NCBI GenBank assembly: GCA_964431965.1
Contig: CAYSLU010000020.1
Span: forward strand, 3,220-67,219
Direction of reading: 5' to 3'
DNA: 64,000 bases
Source of the DNA: CAYSLU01 sp964431965
GTDB taxonomy: Bacteria; Verrucomicrobiota; Kiritimatiellia; CAIKKV01; CAYSLU01
The translations under genes and the position numbers were made by a program. Position 1 is the stretch's first letter. Every line of letters starts with the position of its first letter. Of this stretch, positions 34,567-41,838 are shown in pieces. Below the pieces are notes generated by a model that was given only the letters and a program-made list of their open reading frames with translations, searched no databases and was not told the origin of the DNA.

Positions 34567-35459
34567 GGCGCGTCCACCGTCTCTTGAGCGCGGTCCCCGT
34601 CGCGACGCTCTGGCGGAAGGGCCTCTCCGCGCAGCTTCCGGTGCTGATCGGGGGCCAGATGCTTCAGCACGGCCAGTGCGAGGGGATTTCCGCGGAAGCG
34701 TGCGGGACGCGGCACGATCTTGAAGCCGCGCAGCATATAGAAACGATCCAGGCCGCGCGGCATTCCGGCCACAGCCGAGAACACCACCCGGATCCGGGGA
34801 TCGCCCGCGGCCGACTCCCGGATCGTGTGCAGCATTCCGTCGGAGGCCCGGTTCGCGAGCGCAAACTGGTTTCCGAAGTACATGCTGTAGTGCAGCACGT
34901 CCTGAACCAGGAAACTGAGCGTGACCGCGGCGATCCGATCTTCGTAGAACGCGCCGACGACTCGGACCTTCGGGAACGCGAAGACCGACCGCGCCCATCG
35001 AGAGAACTCCGAGGGGTTCTCTCGCGAGCTGTGGTGTCCGTACTGGGTGCGGTCGAGAAACTCCAGGTACACGGGGTGCCCCTGGACGGCCAGCATCTCC
35101 GGGTCTGTGATCCGGCGGTAGTCGAATGTGCGCAGCCCTTTGCGAATCTGACTTCGCAGGGAGCCATTCAAGGCCGTCAACGAATAGGCCGCCGCGTCAT
35201 CGCACGCGAGCAGGTTGATCTGTGTGTTGGCGCGGTCGGCCGGGCGCACCGGGTACTGGACCCCGCCCACGAGGGCGCCCGCCCAGGGAATCGAGATGTC
35301 TTCGGGCAGGTCCTCGAACAGGTTCAACGGCCGGAAGAAGAACGGTCGCACCCGGCACCACCATACATTCCCCGCCTGTCGCAATGATCGACCGCCGACG
35401 ACTCGCGCGTACTCGGCGTACTCGTCCGGAGTCATCGGCGTCCACGGGACGTCGTTCAT
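34563..35459 (-). CDS. FemAB/GNAT-like acyltransferase, second of a pair
   Basis: A 298-residue protein of the same broad superfamily but only distantly like its neighbour. Features include LRSQIRKGLRTFDYR (the linker before the second half), HPVYLEFLDRTQYGH, VVGAFYEDRIAAVTLSFLV and GLDRFYMLRGFKIV near the end. ATG 35459 (MNDVPWTPMTPDEYAEY) is chosen; an upstream TTG adds residues with no domain content. The stop overlaps the GTG start of the next gene. Both acyltransferases face away from the MFS-HEAT transporter gene across a 217-base region with a palindrome. The function is unknown. Confidence 0.65.
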   Translation of the reverse strand: MNDVPWTPMTPDEYAEYARVVGGRSLRQAGNVWWCRVRPFFFRPLNLFEDLPEDISIPWAGALVGGVQYPVRPADRANTQINLLACDDAAAYSLTALNGSLRSQIRKGLRTFDYRRITDPEMLAVQGHPVYLEFLDRTQYGHHSSRENPSEFSRWARSVFAFPKVRVVGAFYEDRIAAVTLSFLVQDVLHYSMYFGNQFALANRASDGMLHTIRESAAGDPRIRVVFSAVAGMPRGLDRFYMLRGFKIVPRPARFRGNPLALAVLKHLAPDQHRKLRGEALPPERRDGDRAQETVDAP

Positions 35460-35676
35460 TGATTGCCGAGAATCCAATGCCAGCCGCCTCGCTTGGTGTG
35501 CGGGTCGTATCCCTGCATCTTCCAGCAACGCTATATCAGTATAGCGGGCGGCCGATCTCTTTGTCGATGTCCGCTCTCGGGGCGAAATGAAGGCCGCATA
35601 CGGGCGCTATATCGCGGGCCTTGCATCGGGCGGGGGGGCGGGTATCCTATCGCCCGTTTGCTCGGACGGAGGCCCG
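35460..35676. promoter_or_regulatory. Divergent region with a 7+7 palindrome and a repeated half-site
   Basis: CGCTATA-TCAG-TATAGCG at 35529-35546 is a perfect palindrome with a 4-base centre, of the size of a repressor operator. The same 9-mer CGCTATATC recurs at 35605-35613. Both lie between the divergent acyltransferase pair and the MFS-HEAT gene, where either promoter could be covered. The TATA-rich arms could also act as -10 elements. The ribosome site GGAGG precedes ATG 35677. Confidence 0.5.
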
Positions 35677-38103
35677 ATGGCAGTCGATACATACGTGCAG
35701 TACAAGACGGACGGCACCCGGTTGACCCCCGGCCAGGTTCGGCGGGGTATGAACCTGAGCACCCTGGCGGGCTCGATGGCCAACATCTGGGTGGCGCTCC
35801 CCGGCATTCCGCTGACCATGATGATGGAATGCCTGAAGGCGAGCGGCGTGATGCTGGGCGCCGTGGTGACGGTGCAGCAGCTCGCGACGGTGGCGCAGGT
35901 CGTCGGCGCCCTGGTGGCGGAGCAGTTCCGCGCGAAGAAGGGCGTCTGGTTCGTCCTGGCCATCGTGCACCGGGGCATCTGGTTCGTTCCGGTCGGGCTG
36001 GCCTTCCTGGCGCCACACCGGCCGGCTCTGGCGTCGACGATCCTGCTGTGGATCGTGGCTGTCAGCGCGGTGTTTGCCCAGATGAGCGCGGGCCTGTGGT
36101 ACAGCTGGATGGCGGACCTGGTTCCGGAGCGCCTGCGCGGCCGCTACTGGGCCGGCCGGATCAGCATCGTCACCCTGGCGTACCTGGTGGGCCTCGCGCT
36201 CTTCGGCTACCTTCTGGACGTATTTCCCGACCCCCGGCAGCCGGGCGGGTCGTGGATGGGCTTCATCATCGTGTTTGCCATCGGGGCCACGATCGGCTGC
36301 ATCGACATCCTGGTTCACATGTTCGTGCCGGAGCCCCGCAGCGCCCCGCCGCAACGCCCCGCCGGCATGCTGCAGTATGTGCTGGCGCCGCTGCGCGACC
36401 AGAGCTTCCGGGCGCTGACGATGTCGATCGGGCTCTGGACATTCGGCGTCGGAGTCCTGGGCGCGTTTCCCATCGTCTACGTGACGCGAACATTCGGCGT
36501 GTCCTACACGCTGCTCTCGCTCTGGCTCATCTGCTCGTCGATCAGCACGGCGGTCACGGGGTTCCTCTGGGGGAGGCTGATGCAGCGGACCGGCGCCCGC
36601 ACGTTCGGGGCGCTCATGATGCTGATGGGGCCGATCGCCGGCCTGAGCTGGTTCTTTCTGTCTGCCCGGCCCGTGGTGCTGACTCTGCCCCTGCTGGGGG
36701 TCCAGTCGGTGCCGCAGGCGATGATCGTCCTCTGCACGGCGAGCCTGCTGGCCGGCGGCTTCTATGCGGGGGTGTCGCTCTGCCAGCTCAACCTCACCGC
36801 CGCGCTGGCGCCCAAGGGCGCGGAGAAGACGGTCTGGATCTCGCTGCACTTCACGTTCTCCGGGCTGATGGGTGCGGCCGGGCCGATCGCGGGCGGTGCG
36901 ATCGTCGACTATCTGGCTGCGCATCCGCTGCACGTGCGGCTGCCCGGCGGAATAGACCTGGCGTTCATGCACGTCCTGATCGCGGTCCACATGGGCGTGA
37001 GCTGGTTCATCGCCCTGCCGCTTCTCCTGCGCATCCGGAAGGGGACGGAGGACATGACGTTCACCACGGCGCTGACTCGGGTCTTCGTGGATAACCCCTG
37101 GAAGCTGGCGACGACCGTGTATGCCGTCGGGATCACGTTCACAACGCGCGCACTGGCGGCGGCGGCCAAGGCGACCGGCGGCCCGGCGCGCAGCATGGCG
37201 GTGACGCACCTGATCGAGCAGCTCGGAAGCCCGAACCGGGACGTGCGCGAGGAGGCGGTGCATGCGCTCGGGTCGATCGGCAGCCCCGATGCGGTCGCGG
37301 CACTGGTCCGCCATCTGGAGACGCAGGACACGGACCTGGCCCCGGAGATCGCGCGGGCGCTGCGCTCCGCGAAGAGCGGCCGGGAAGTCGGCATCCTGAT
37401 GCAGAAGCTATCGGGCCCGGACAACCGGTCGGTGGTGGGCGCCGTCCGGGCGCTGGGCGAAGTGGGCGATGGGCGGGCGGCGGAGTCGATCCTGGCGCTG
37501 CTGCGCGCGAGCACGGACACGCAGGTCGTGGCGGCGTCGGGCGAGGCCCTGGCGCGGATCGGGGAGATCGCCGCGATATGGGAACTGCTGCCGCGGGTGA
37601 AGGCGGCCCGGAACCCGGTTCTGCGCGCGTCGCTCCTCGCGGCTGTCGGCGACCTGCTGGGCGGGCGCGCCGGCTTTGCCGATTTCCTGCGGGGCGAGGA
37701 CGAGTTTCGAGGCGGCGAGGTGGCGCCGGCTTTGACCCGGCTCCGCCGGGCCGTGCGCAAGGCGTCGCGCGGACCCCTGAAGGCCGAGGGCCTCGCCGTG
37801 GTCCGGCAGATCGACGGCCTTGAGGAGGCATACGATAGCGAGGACATGCAGCGTACGGCCGACCTGTTGCTGGAGATTGCGATCGGGATCGCGGCGCTCG
37901 ACTTCGGCATCGAGTTCGGCGGGGATGCGGAGATCCTGATGGACCAGCTGATCTGGCGGCACCCGCGGTTTGGCGTCGGGTTGTGGTACATCGACATGCT
38001 CGCCCACTACTGGGAAGGCGCGGGGCTCGGTCAGCGGGAGTGGCCGGACGTCGTCCTCGGCATCTATTTCGTGGTCACGCACGGCGAGACGATCTCCGCC
38101 TAG
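35677..38103 (+). CDS. MFS transporter fused to a C-terminal HEAT-repeat domain
   Basis: An 808-residue protein. Residues 1 to about 500 hold roughly twelve hydrophobic helices, beginning with LSTLAGSMANIWVALPGIPL and containing the MFS loop SWMADLVPERLRGRYWAGR. From about residue 505 the chain is soluble: HEAT/PBS-lyase-like repeats (VREEAVHALGSIGSPDAVAALV and several copies to about 690), then an acidic helical tail. Such repeats bind proteins; here they would face the cytoplasm. GGAGG lies six bases before the ATG. The gene is divergent from the two FemAB-like genes. MFS-HEAT fusions are unusual. The TAG stop overlaps the CTAG at the end of a hairpin repeat. Confidence 0.82.
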   Translation: MAVDTYVQYKTDGTRLTPGQVRRGMNLSTLAGSMANIWVALPGIPLTMMMECLKASGVMLGAVVTVQQLATVAQVVGALVAEQFRAKKGVWFVLAIVHRGIWFVPVGLAFLAPHRPALASTILLWIVAVSAVFAQMSAGLWYSWMADLVPERLRGRYWAGRISIVTLAYLVGLALFGYLLDVFPDPRQPGGSWMGFIIVFAIGATIGCIDILVHMFVPEPRSAPPQRPAGMLQYVLAPLRDQSFRALTMSIGLWTFGVGVLGAFPIVYVTRTFGVSYTLLSLWLICSSISTAVTGFLWGRLMQRTGARTFGALMMLMGPIAGLSWFFLSARPVVLTLPLLGVQSVPQAMIVLCTASLLAGGFYAGVSLCQLNLTAALAPKGAEKTVWISLHFTFSGLMGAAGPIAGGAIVDYLAAHPLHVRLPGGIDLAFMHVLIAVHMGVSWFIALPLLLRIRKGTEDMTFTTALTRVFVDNPWKLATTVYAVGITFTTRALAAAAKATGGPARSMAVTHLIEQLGSPNRDVREEAVHALGSIGSPDAVAALVRHLETQDTDLAPEIARALRSAKSGREVGILMQKLSGPDNRSVVGAVRALGEVGDGRAAESILALLRASTDTQVVAASGEALARIGEIAAIWELLPRVKAARNPVLRASLLAAVGDLLGGRAGFADFLRGEDEFRGGEVAPALTRLRRAVRKASRGPLKAEGLAVVRQIDGLEEAYDSEDMQRTADLLLEIAIGIAALDFGIEFGGDAEILMDQLIWRHPRFGVGLWYIDMLAHYWEGAGLGQREWPDVVLGIYFVVTHGETISA

Positions 38104-38264
38104 CCGTGTGCTGTGACGCACGTGACGGTGCAAGAACGCGGGAGTGCTTGCGATTCCGAGCGGAACGAGGAATCTCGGGCGTGGTCGCGCGGTGTGAGAT
38201 CCTTCGCCTTGCTCAGGATGACGTCCATGCTGTACGCCTGCTTCTGCGGGAGCACACCAGCGGC
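38099..38264. repeat. MITE-like hairpin element, copy 2
   Basis: It aligns over its whole length with the copy at 31640-31798: CTAG and GTGTGCTGT at the left end, the central inverted repeat (GAGGAATCTC against GAGATCCTTCG) in the middle, and AGCAC followed by CAGCGGC at the right end. Its left CTAG overlaps the TAG stop of the MFS-HEAT gene. It lies between two convergent units, the MFS-HEAT gene and tRNA-His on the minus strand. Confidence 0.72.
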
Positions 38265-38338
38265 GTGGCCCGAAGGCGCGGTAGATCGAGATGCTCGCGA
38301 CCATGATCGAGGCGAGCGGCGCGTGCCGGAGGGGAGGC
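38265..38338. other. Short spacer between repeat and tRNA
   Basis: This stretch lies downstream of the tRNA on its own strand. No run of T on either strand marks a Rho-independent terminator, and nothing else was recognised. Confidence 0.3.
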
Positions 38339-38416
38339 TGGGGTGAGTGAGGGGATTCGAACCCCCGACAGCCAGATCCACAATCTGGTGCTCTAACCAA
38401 CTGAGCTACACCCACC
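38339..38416 (-). tRNA. tRNA-His (anticodon GTG)
   Basis: The cloverleaf is complete. The acceptor arms GTGGGTG and CACTCAC pair with one G-U; the D-arm is GCTCAGTTGGTTAGAGC; the anticodon stem CCAGA/TCTGG encloses TTGTGGA, giving GTG for histidine; the T-arm is GGGGG-TTCGAAT-CCCCT. The histidine-specific extra G at -1 (complement of 38416) pairs with the discriminator C73, and CCA is encoded (38339-38341). Confidence 0.97.
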
Positions 38417-38438
38417 ATCAGTCTAGCGAAGGGTTGTA

Positions 38439-38466
38439 AATGTAGCGGGTCGCGTCGGCAAATCAA
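38439..38466 (-). promoter_or_regulatory. Candidate promoter for tRNA-His
   Basis: On the minus strand TTGATT (complement of 38461-38466) and TACATT (complement of 38439-38444) stand 16 bases apart, about 22 bases upstream of the tRNA 5' end. Each hexamer matches the sigma-70 consensus at four positions. Confidence 0.45.
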
Positions 38467-38661
38467 GGACAAAGGCGGACGTCCGACGGGTGCGATGATG
38501 CGGCAGCGACGGGAGGGGCCGAGCAGACCTGCGCCCCGGAGCGGCCGGACCGGACCTCGCCGGGCGCTCGCGCGGTTGCAGCGCTCCGGCACCCGAAACC
38601 GCACGGCGGGCGACCTATTTAGGATTGCCAGCGGGGGGCGGAGAGTCGTACCGTACGATGA
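38467..38661. other. Intergenic region upstream of the small membrane protein
   Basis: GC-rich sequence between the divergent tRNA-His and the small membrane protein. CTATTTAGGAT near 38616-38626 is the only AT-rich stretch and may contain the promoter of the downstream gene. No repeat or RNA motif was recognised. Confidence 0.3.
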
Positions 38662-39060
38662 ATGGCTACGTTACCCGGTACTTCGCGAGCGGGGTCCATC
38701 CGTCCGAAGAAGTGGTACTTCTTCCGGCATCGGGTGCAGATCGTGATTTCCTTCCTCATGTTCGTGGGCGGCATCGTTTTAGCGGCCTACAGCCAGTGGG
38801 GCGGGAACACCGCGCTGCAGAAGATGGGCATGATCCTGTCGGGCGTGGGATTCATCGGGCTGATCATCTGGAACATCATCCGGATGCGCGAGCGCAGCTT
38901 CCTCTTCTTCTTCCGCGAGGAGCACGGCGACGTCAAGGCGCCACGGATGTCGGACGACTCTGAGGAAGACGAGGCGGAGGAGTACCGGTCGGCAGCGGGG
39001 GCACCGGGCACTCCAGAGCGTCCGCGACCGCCCGAAGCAACTCCGCCTCCTGAGCCGTGA
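38662..39060 (+). CDS. Small two-helix membrane protein of unknown function
   Basis: A 132-residue protein: a short basic N-terminus, two hydrophobic helices (VQIVISFLMFVGGIVLAAYS and MGMILSGVGFIGLIIWNIIR) and a tail that is first acidic (DDSEEDEAEEY) and then proline-rich. The ribosome site is weak (GGAG about 15 bases upstream), and a second ATG four bases upstream opens another frame, so translation may be low. Its last 128 bases overlap the end of the M48 protease gene on the other strand. The hydrophobic pattern makes a real gene likely; the family is unknown. Confidence 0.6.
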   Translation: MATLPGTSRAGSIRPKKWYFFRHRVQIVISFLMFVGGIVLAAYSQWGGNTALQKMGMILSGVGFIGLIIWNIIRMRERSFLFFFREEHGDVKAPRMSDDSEEDEAEEYRSAAGAPGTPERPRPPEATPPPEP

Positions 39061-40894
39061 CCTTCTGGTCCGCGCCGACGGCCGCCGCGCAGGCGGCCAC
39101 GATTACGCGCTTGATCGGTGCCGCCGCGAGCGCCAGCTGATTCAGCGCCTGGTCCACCGTCGAGAGCGAACACTCCGCCGCCGGGCGAAGGGGCTCGTCT
39201 TCCACCGCCGCCCCGATGTGTCGGATGGCCTGCGTGTAAGCCGCCGCCGCGCCGTCTTCAGAGCTTGCATCCCACCGGGCGAGGCTGGAGAGGACCGTTG
39301 CGATCGGGGCCGCCAGCGGACGCGCGCTGTAATACTGCGCCACAGTCGGCCGAACGCCGCCCAGCACGGGGTCCAGCCGGTGCCGCAGCGCGCGGTGCAG
39401 CGCGTACTCGAACAGATCCACGGAGTCGTCCGCCACGACCAGCTGCTCCACGGTGTCCCGGAATACGGGGTACTCGTCCCGGGACATGCCGCGGAGCGCG
39501 GGCATGACGAGGTCAGCCAGCGGCAGTCGCAGCTCGGGGGGCAGGGCGGCGGTGTCCGGCGCCAGGCGTTCGGCCGCGTCGCGGTCGGCCGGCGCGCGCT
39601 GCGCCAGGGCGGCGACCTGCCGGCTGCGAACGGCGGGGTCGGGCGAGAGCAGCAGGGCGTAGACGAGCGACCGGGCGTGGGCCGACCGCGCGGCGGATGC
39701 CAGCCGGGTCGGGATGCGCTCGATCAGTCCGGCGGCATACGTCAAGTCGGCCTCCGCGGGATTGCCGACGAACGAGGCAATGGTGGCGGCGCGCATCGGC
39801 GCCGCTGCCGCGACCGGCTGCGGCGGGGCGAACGCACGCGGTGGAATCGGTGCGTGCGGCGTCGCGGATGCCGCGGGGAACGTGCCGTCGAACGACGGGT
39901 CCAGGATGCGGATCCGCTCGGCGAGAGGCGGGTGCGTGGCGAAGAGCGACGAGAGCAGCGAGAATCCGCCGCCCTTTGCGAAGAACAGGTGGCTGAGTTC
40001 CTCGGCGCCAGGGTGGAGCATGCGGGATCCGGCGGAGAACGCGCCGATCTTCTTGAGCGCGCCGGCCAGTCCGGCGGGGTTTCGTGTGAACTGGACGGCC
40101 GACGCATCGGCCAGGAACTCGCGCTGGCGAGAGACCGCGCTCTTGATGAGCTGGGCAAAGAACACGCCGATCCGCCCGATGATCATGAGCGCCAGTCCGA
40201 GGAGGATGAAGGGCAGGGGGCTGCCCTTCTTGCTGCTGCGGCTGCGCCCGCCACCCGAGCGCATCGCGATCCGGAAGACCCAGTAGCCGACCATCGCGAT
40301 CACGAGGATGCCGTAGAGCACGCCCATGAGGCGAATGTTCAGGCGCATGTCGCCGTTGAGGATGTGGCTGAACTCGTGGCCGATCACCCCCTGCAACTCC
40401 TCCCGCGTGAGGATGTTCAGCGTGCCGGCGGTGACGCCGATGACGGCGTCGCCCGGCGCAAACCCGGCGGCGAAGGCGTTGATGCCGGGCTCCTGGTCCA
40501 TCACAAACACGCGGGGAACAGCCACGCCCGACGCGATCGCCATCTCCTCGACGACGTTCAGGAGCCGGCGCTCGGCTGGGTCGATGCTGGCCGGATCGAC
40601 GGGGCGCCCGTCCAGCATGCGGGCTACGGCCTCGCCCCCCTGGGCCAGCGTGTGGATCCGCCACGCGGTGCCGAGCGTCACGATGGCGAGCGTGGCCCCC
40701 GCCACCCATGCGAAGAGCAGGGGATTCCACCAAGGTGCCGCGGTGGCGGCCTCGTCCGTCGAGAGGCCCCAGATGTAGATGGCGTCCACCGCGGTGTAGA
40801 CGGCGGCGACGATCAGCGCCACGGCGGCGGCATAGTAGACGATCAGCCGCCGGGTGCGCCGACGGGCCACGTCCTGATGTTCAAAAAAGTCCAT
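38933..40894 (-). CDS. M48 family metalloprotease with C-terminal TerB-like domain
   Basis: A 653-residue membrane protease related to HtpX. Two N-terminal helices (about 18-37, 60-77) precede HEFSH at residues 173-177 (zinc ligands and catalytic Glu) in GVIGHEFSHILNGDMRL; two further hydrophobic segments follow (about 190-205, 228-250), then REFLADASAVQF with the third ligand Glu. After residue 350 there is a 300-residue extension. Near the end KRVIVAACAAAVGADQKVTA and EAELLRAVADALECP look like a TerB domain. Directly downstream of lemA (25 bases), which commonly pairs with M48 proteases. A role in membrane-protein quality control is inferred. The 3' end overlaps a convergent gene. Confidence 0.88.
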   Translation of the reverse strand: MDFFEHQDVARRRTRRLIVYYAAAVALIVAAVYTAVDAIYIWGLSTDEAATAAPWWNPLLFAWVAGATLAIVTLGTAWRIHTLAQGGEAVARMLDGRPVDPASIDPAERRLLNVVEEMAIASGVAVPRVFVMDQEPGINAFAAGFAPGDAVIGVTAGTLNILTREELQGVIGHEFSHILNGDMRLNIRLMGVLYGILVIAMVGYWVFRIAMRSGGGRSRSSKKGSPLPFILLGLALMIIGRIGVFFAQLIKSAVSRQREFLADASAVQFTRNPAGLAGALKKIGAFSAGSRMLHPGAEELSHLFFAKGGGFSLLSSLFATHPPLAERIRILDPSFDGTFPAASATPHAPIPPRAFAPPQPVAAAAPMRAATIASFVGNPAEADLTYAAGLIERIPTRLASAARSAHARSLVYALLLSPDPAVRSRQVAALAQRAPADRDAAERLAPDTAALPPELRLPLADLVMPALRGMSRDEYPVFRDTVEQLVVADDSVDLFEYALHRALRHRLDPVLGGVRPTVAQYYSARPLAAPIATVLSSLARWDASSEDGAAAAYTQAIRHIGAAVEDEPLRPAAECSLSTVDQALNQLALAAAPIKRVIVAACAAAVGADQKVTAQEAELLRAVADALECPVPPLPTGTPPPRLPQSRPTSVAP

Positions 40895-40919
40895 GCGTCG
40901 GGCCCATGCCGCGGCGGGC

Positions 40920-41528
40920 TCAGGTGAACTTCACGGAGGGCGCCTCGCGCTGTCCGGCGTCGGCCACCTCGAAGAGCTGGGCGGCGGCAAAGCCGAGCGA
41001 GCCGGCGAACACCACGGCGGGGAACGTCTCGCGGGCCGTGTTGTACGCCATCACCGAGTCGTTGTAGCTCGTGCGGGCGAAGGCGATCGCGTTCTCCGTC
41101 GAGGAGAGCTCCTGCATGAGCTGCATCATGGTCTGGTTGGCCTTCAGGTCGGGATACTGCTCGGCCACGGCGAAGAACCGACCCATCGCGCCCTGCAGCG
41201 AGCCCTCGGCACCCATCAGCCCCGTCATAGCGGCCGGATTGCCGGGCGCCGCGGCAGCGGCCTGGGCGGCGACCGAGGCCCGGTTGCGGGCGGCGACGAC
41301 GGCCTCCAGCGTCTCGCGCTCGTGCTTGATGTAGCCCTTCGCCGTCTCCACCAGGTTTGGGATCAGGTCGTAGCGGCGCTTGAGCTGCACGTCGATCTGC
41401 GCGAAGGCGTTCCGAAACCGGTTCCGCAGGGCGACCAGCCGATTGTAGATCCCGATGACGGCGAAGACGATGATGACGACAACGGCCAGGACAGCGATTC
41501 CCGTGATGGCTCCGGACGACATGCTCAT
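40920..41528 (-). CDS. lemA: LemA family protein
   Basis: A 202-residue LemA protein: one membrane helix at the N-terminus (AITGIAVLAVVVIIVFAVIGI), then the family block NRLVALRNRFRNAFAQIDVQ and LKRRYDLIPNLVETAKGY, a long helical bundle, and ARTSYNDSVMAYNTARETFP near the end. AGAGGAG lies eight bases before ATG 41528. LemA and HtpX-like proteases are often neighbours; the pair here starts from a promoter at 41572-41599. Its biochemical role is not established. Confidence 0.93.
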   Translation of the reverse strand: MSMSSGAITGIAVLAVVVIIVFAVIGIYNRLVALRNRFRNAFAQIDVQLKRRYDLIPNLVETAKGYIKHERETLEAVVAARNRASVAAQAAAAAPGNPAAMTGLMGAEGSLQGAMGRFFAVAEQYPDLKANQTMMQLMQELSSTENAIAFARTSYNDSVMAYNTARETFPAVVFAGSLGFAAAQLFEVADAGQREAPSVKFT

Positions 41529-41571
41529 GGTGCGGTCTCCTCTTTGGCGCACGTGGCGCGTTATGGGGAGG

Positions 41572-41599
41572 ATAATAGTTCGGGCGTTTGCCGGAGCAA
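41572..41599 (-). promoter_or_regulatory. Candidate promoter for lemA and the M48 protease
   Basis: TTGCTC (complement of 41594-41599) and TATTAT (complement of 41572-41577) are spaced by 16 bases on the minus strand, about 44 bases before the lemA start. The -10 matches the consensus at five positions. Confidence 0.5.
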
Positions 41600-41838
41600 G
41601 GGGAATCCGATGGCGTGCGTAAAGCTTCAGTGACGGGCGGGTCGGAACGGCGGAGACCGCCGGCTCCACGGAACGAGGCCACGCGGGCTCCTTGGAGCCG
41701 GCCGTCCCCGGCCGGTTCGGCTCCTCCGCCCCTCGCGTCGCTGGCCCATTACCGGCGTTCGGCGTTGCGGCGTCTCTTGCGCGCAGCGTATAGTCGCTCC
41801 CGCAAGGACGAGGCTGGATCGCGCAAACGGAGGAGCGG
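41600..41838. promoter_or_regulatory. Divergent region with repeat tracts and a candidate sulfatase promoter
   Basis: Positions 41652-41670 hold GGCGGAGACCGCC, a short hairpin; 41690-41722 has GGAGCCGGCCGTCCCCGGCC-like inverted sequence. About 41750-41775 is a GGCGTTCGGCGTTGCGGCG tract of tandem GGCGTT-like units. TATAGT at 41789-41794 is a good -10 with a weak -35 (TTGCGG, 41765-41770, 18-base spacer), about 45 bases before the sulfatase ATG. GGAGGAG is the ribosome site. Confidence 0.4.
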
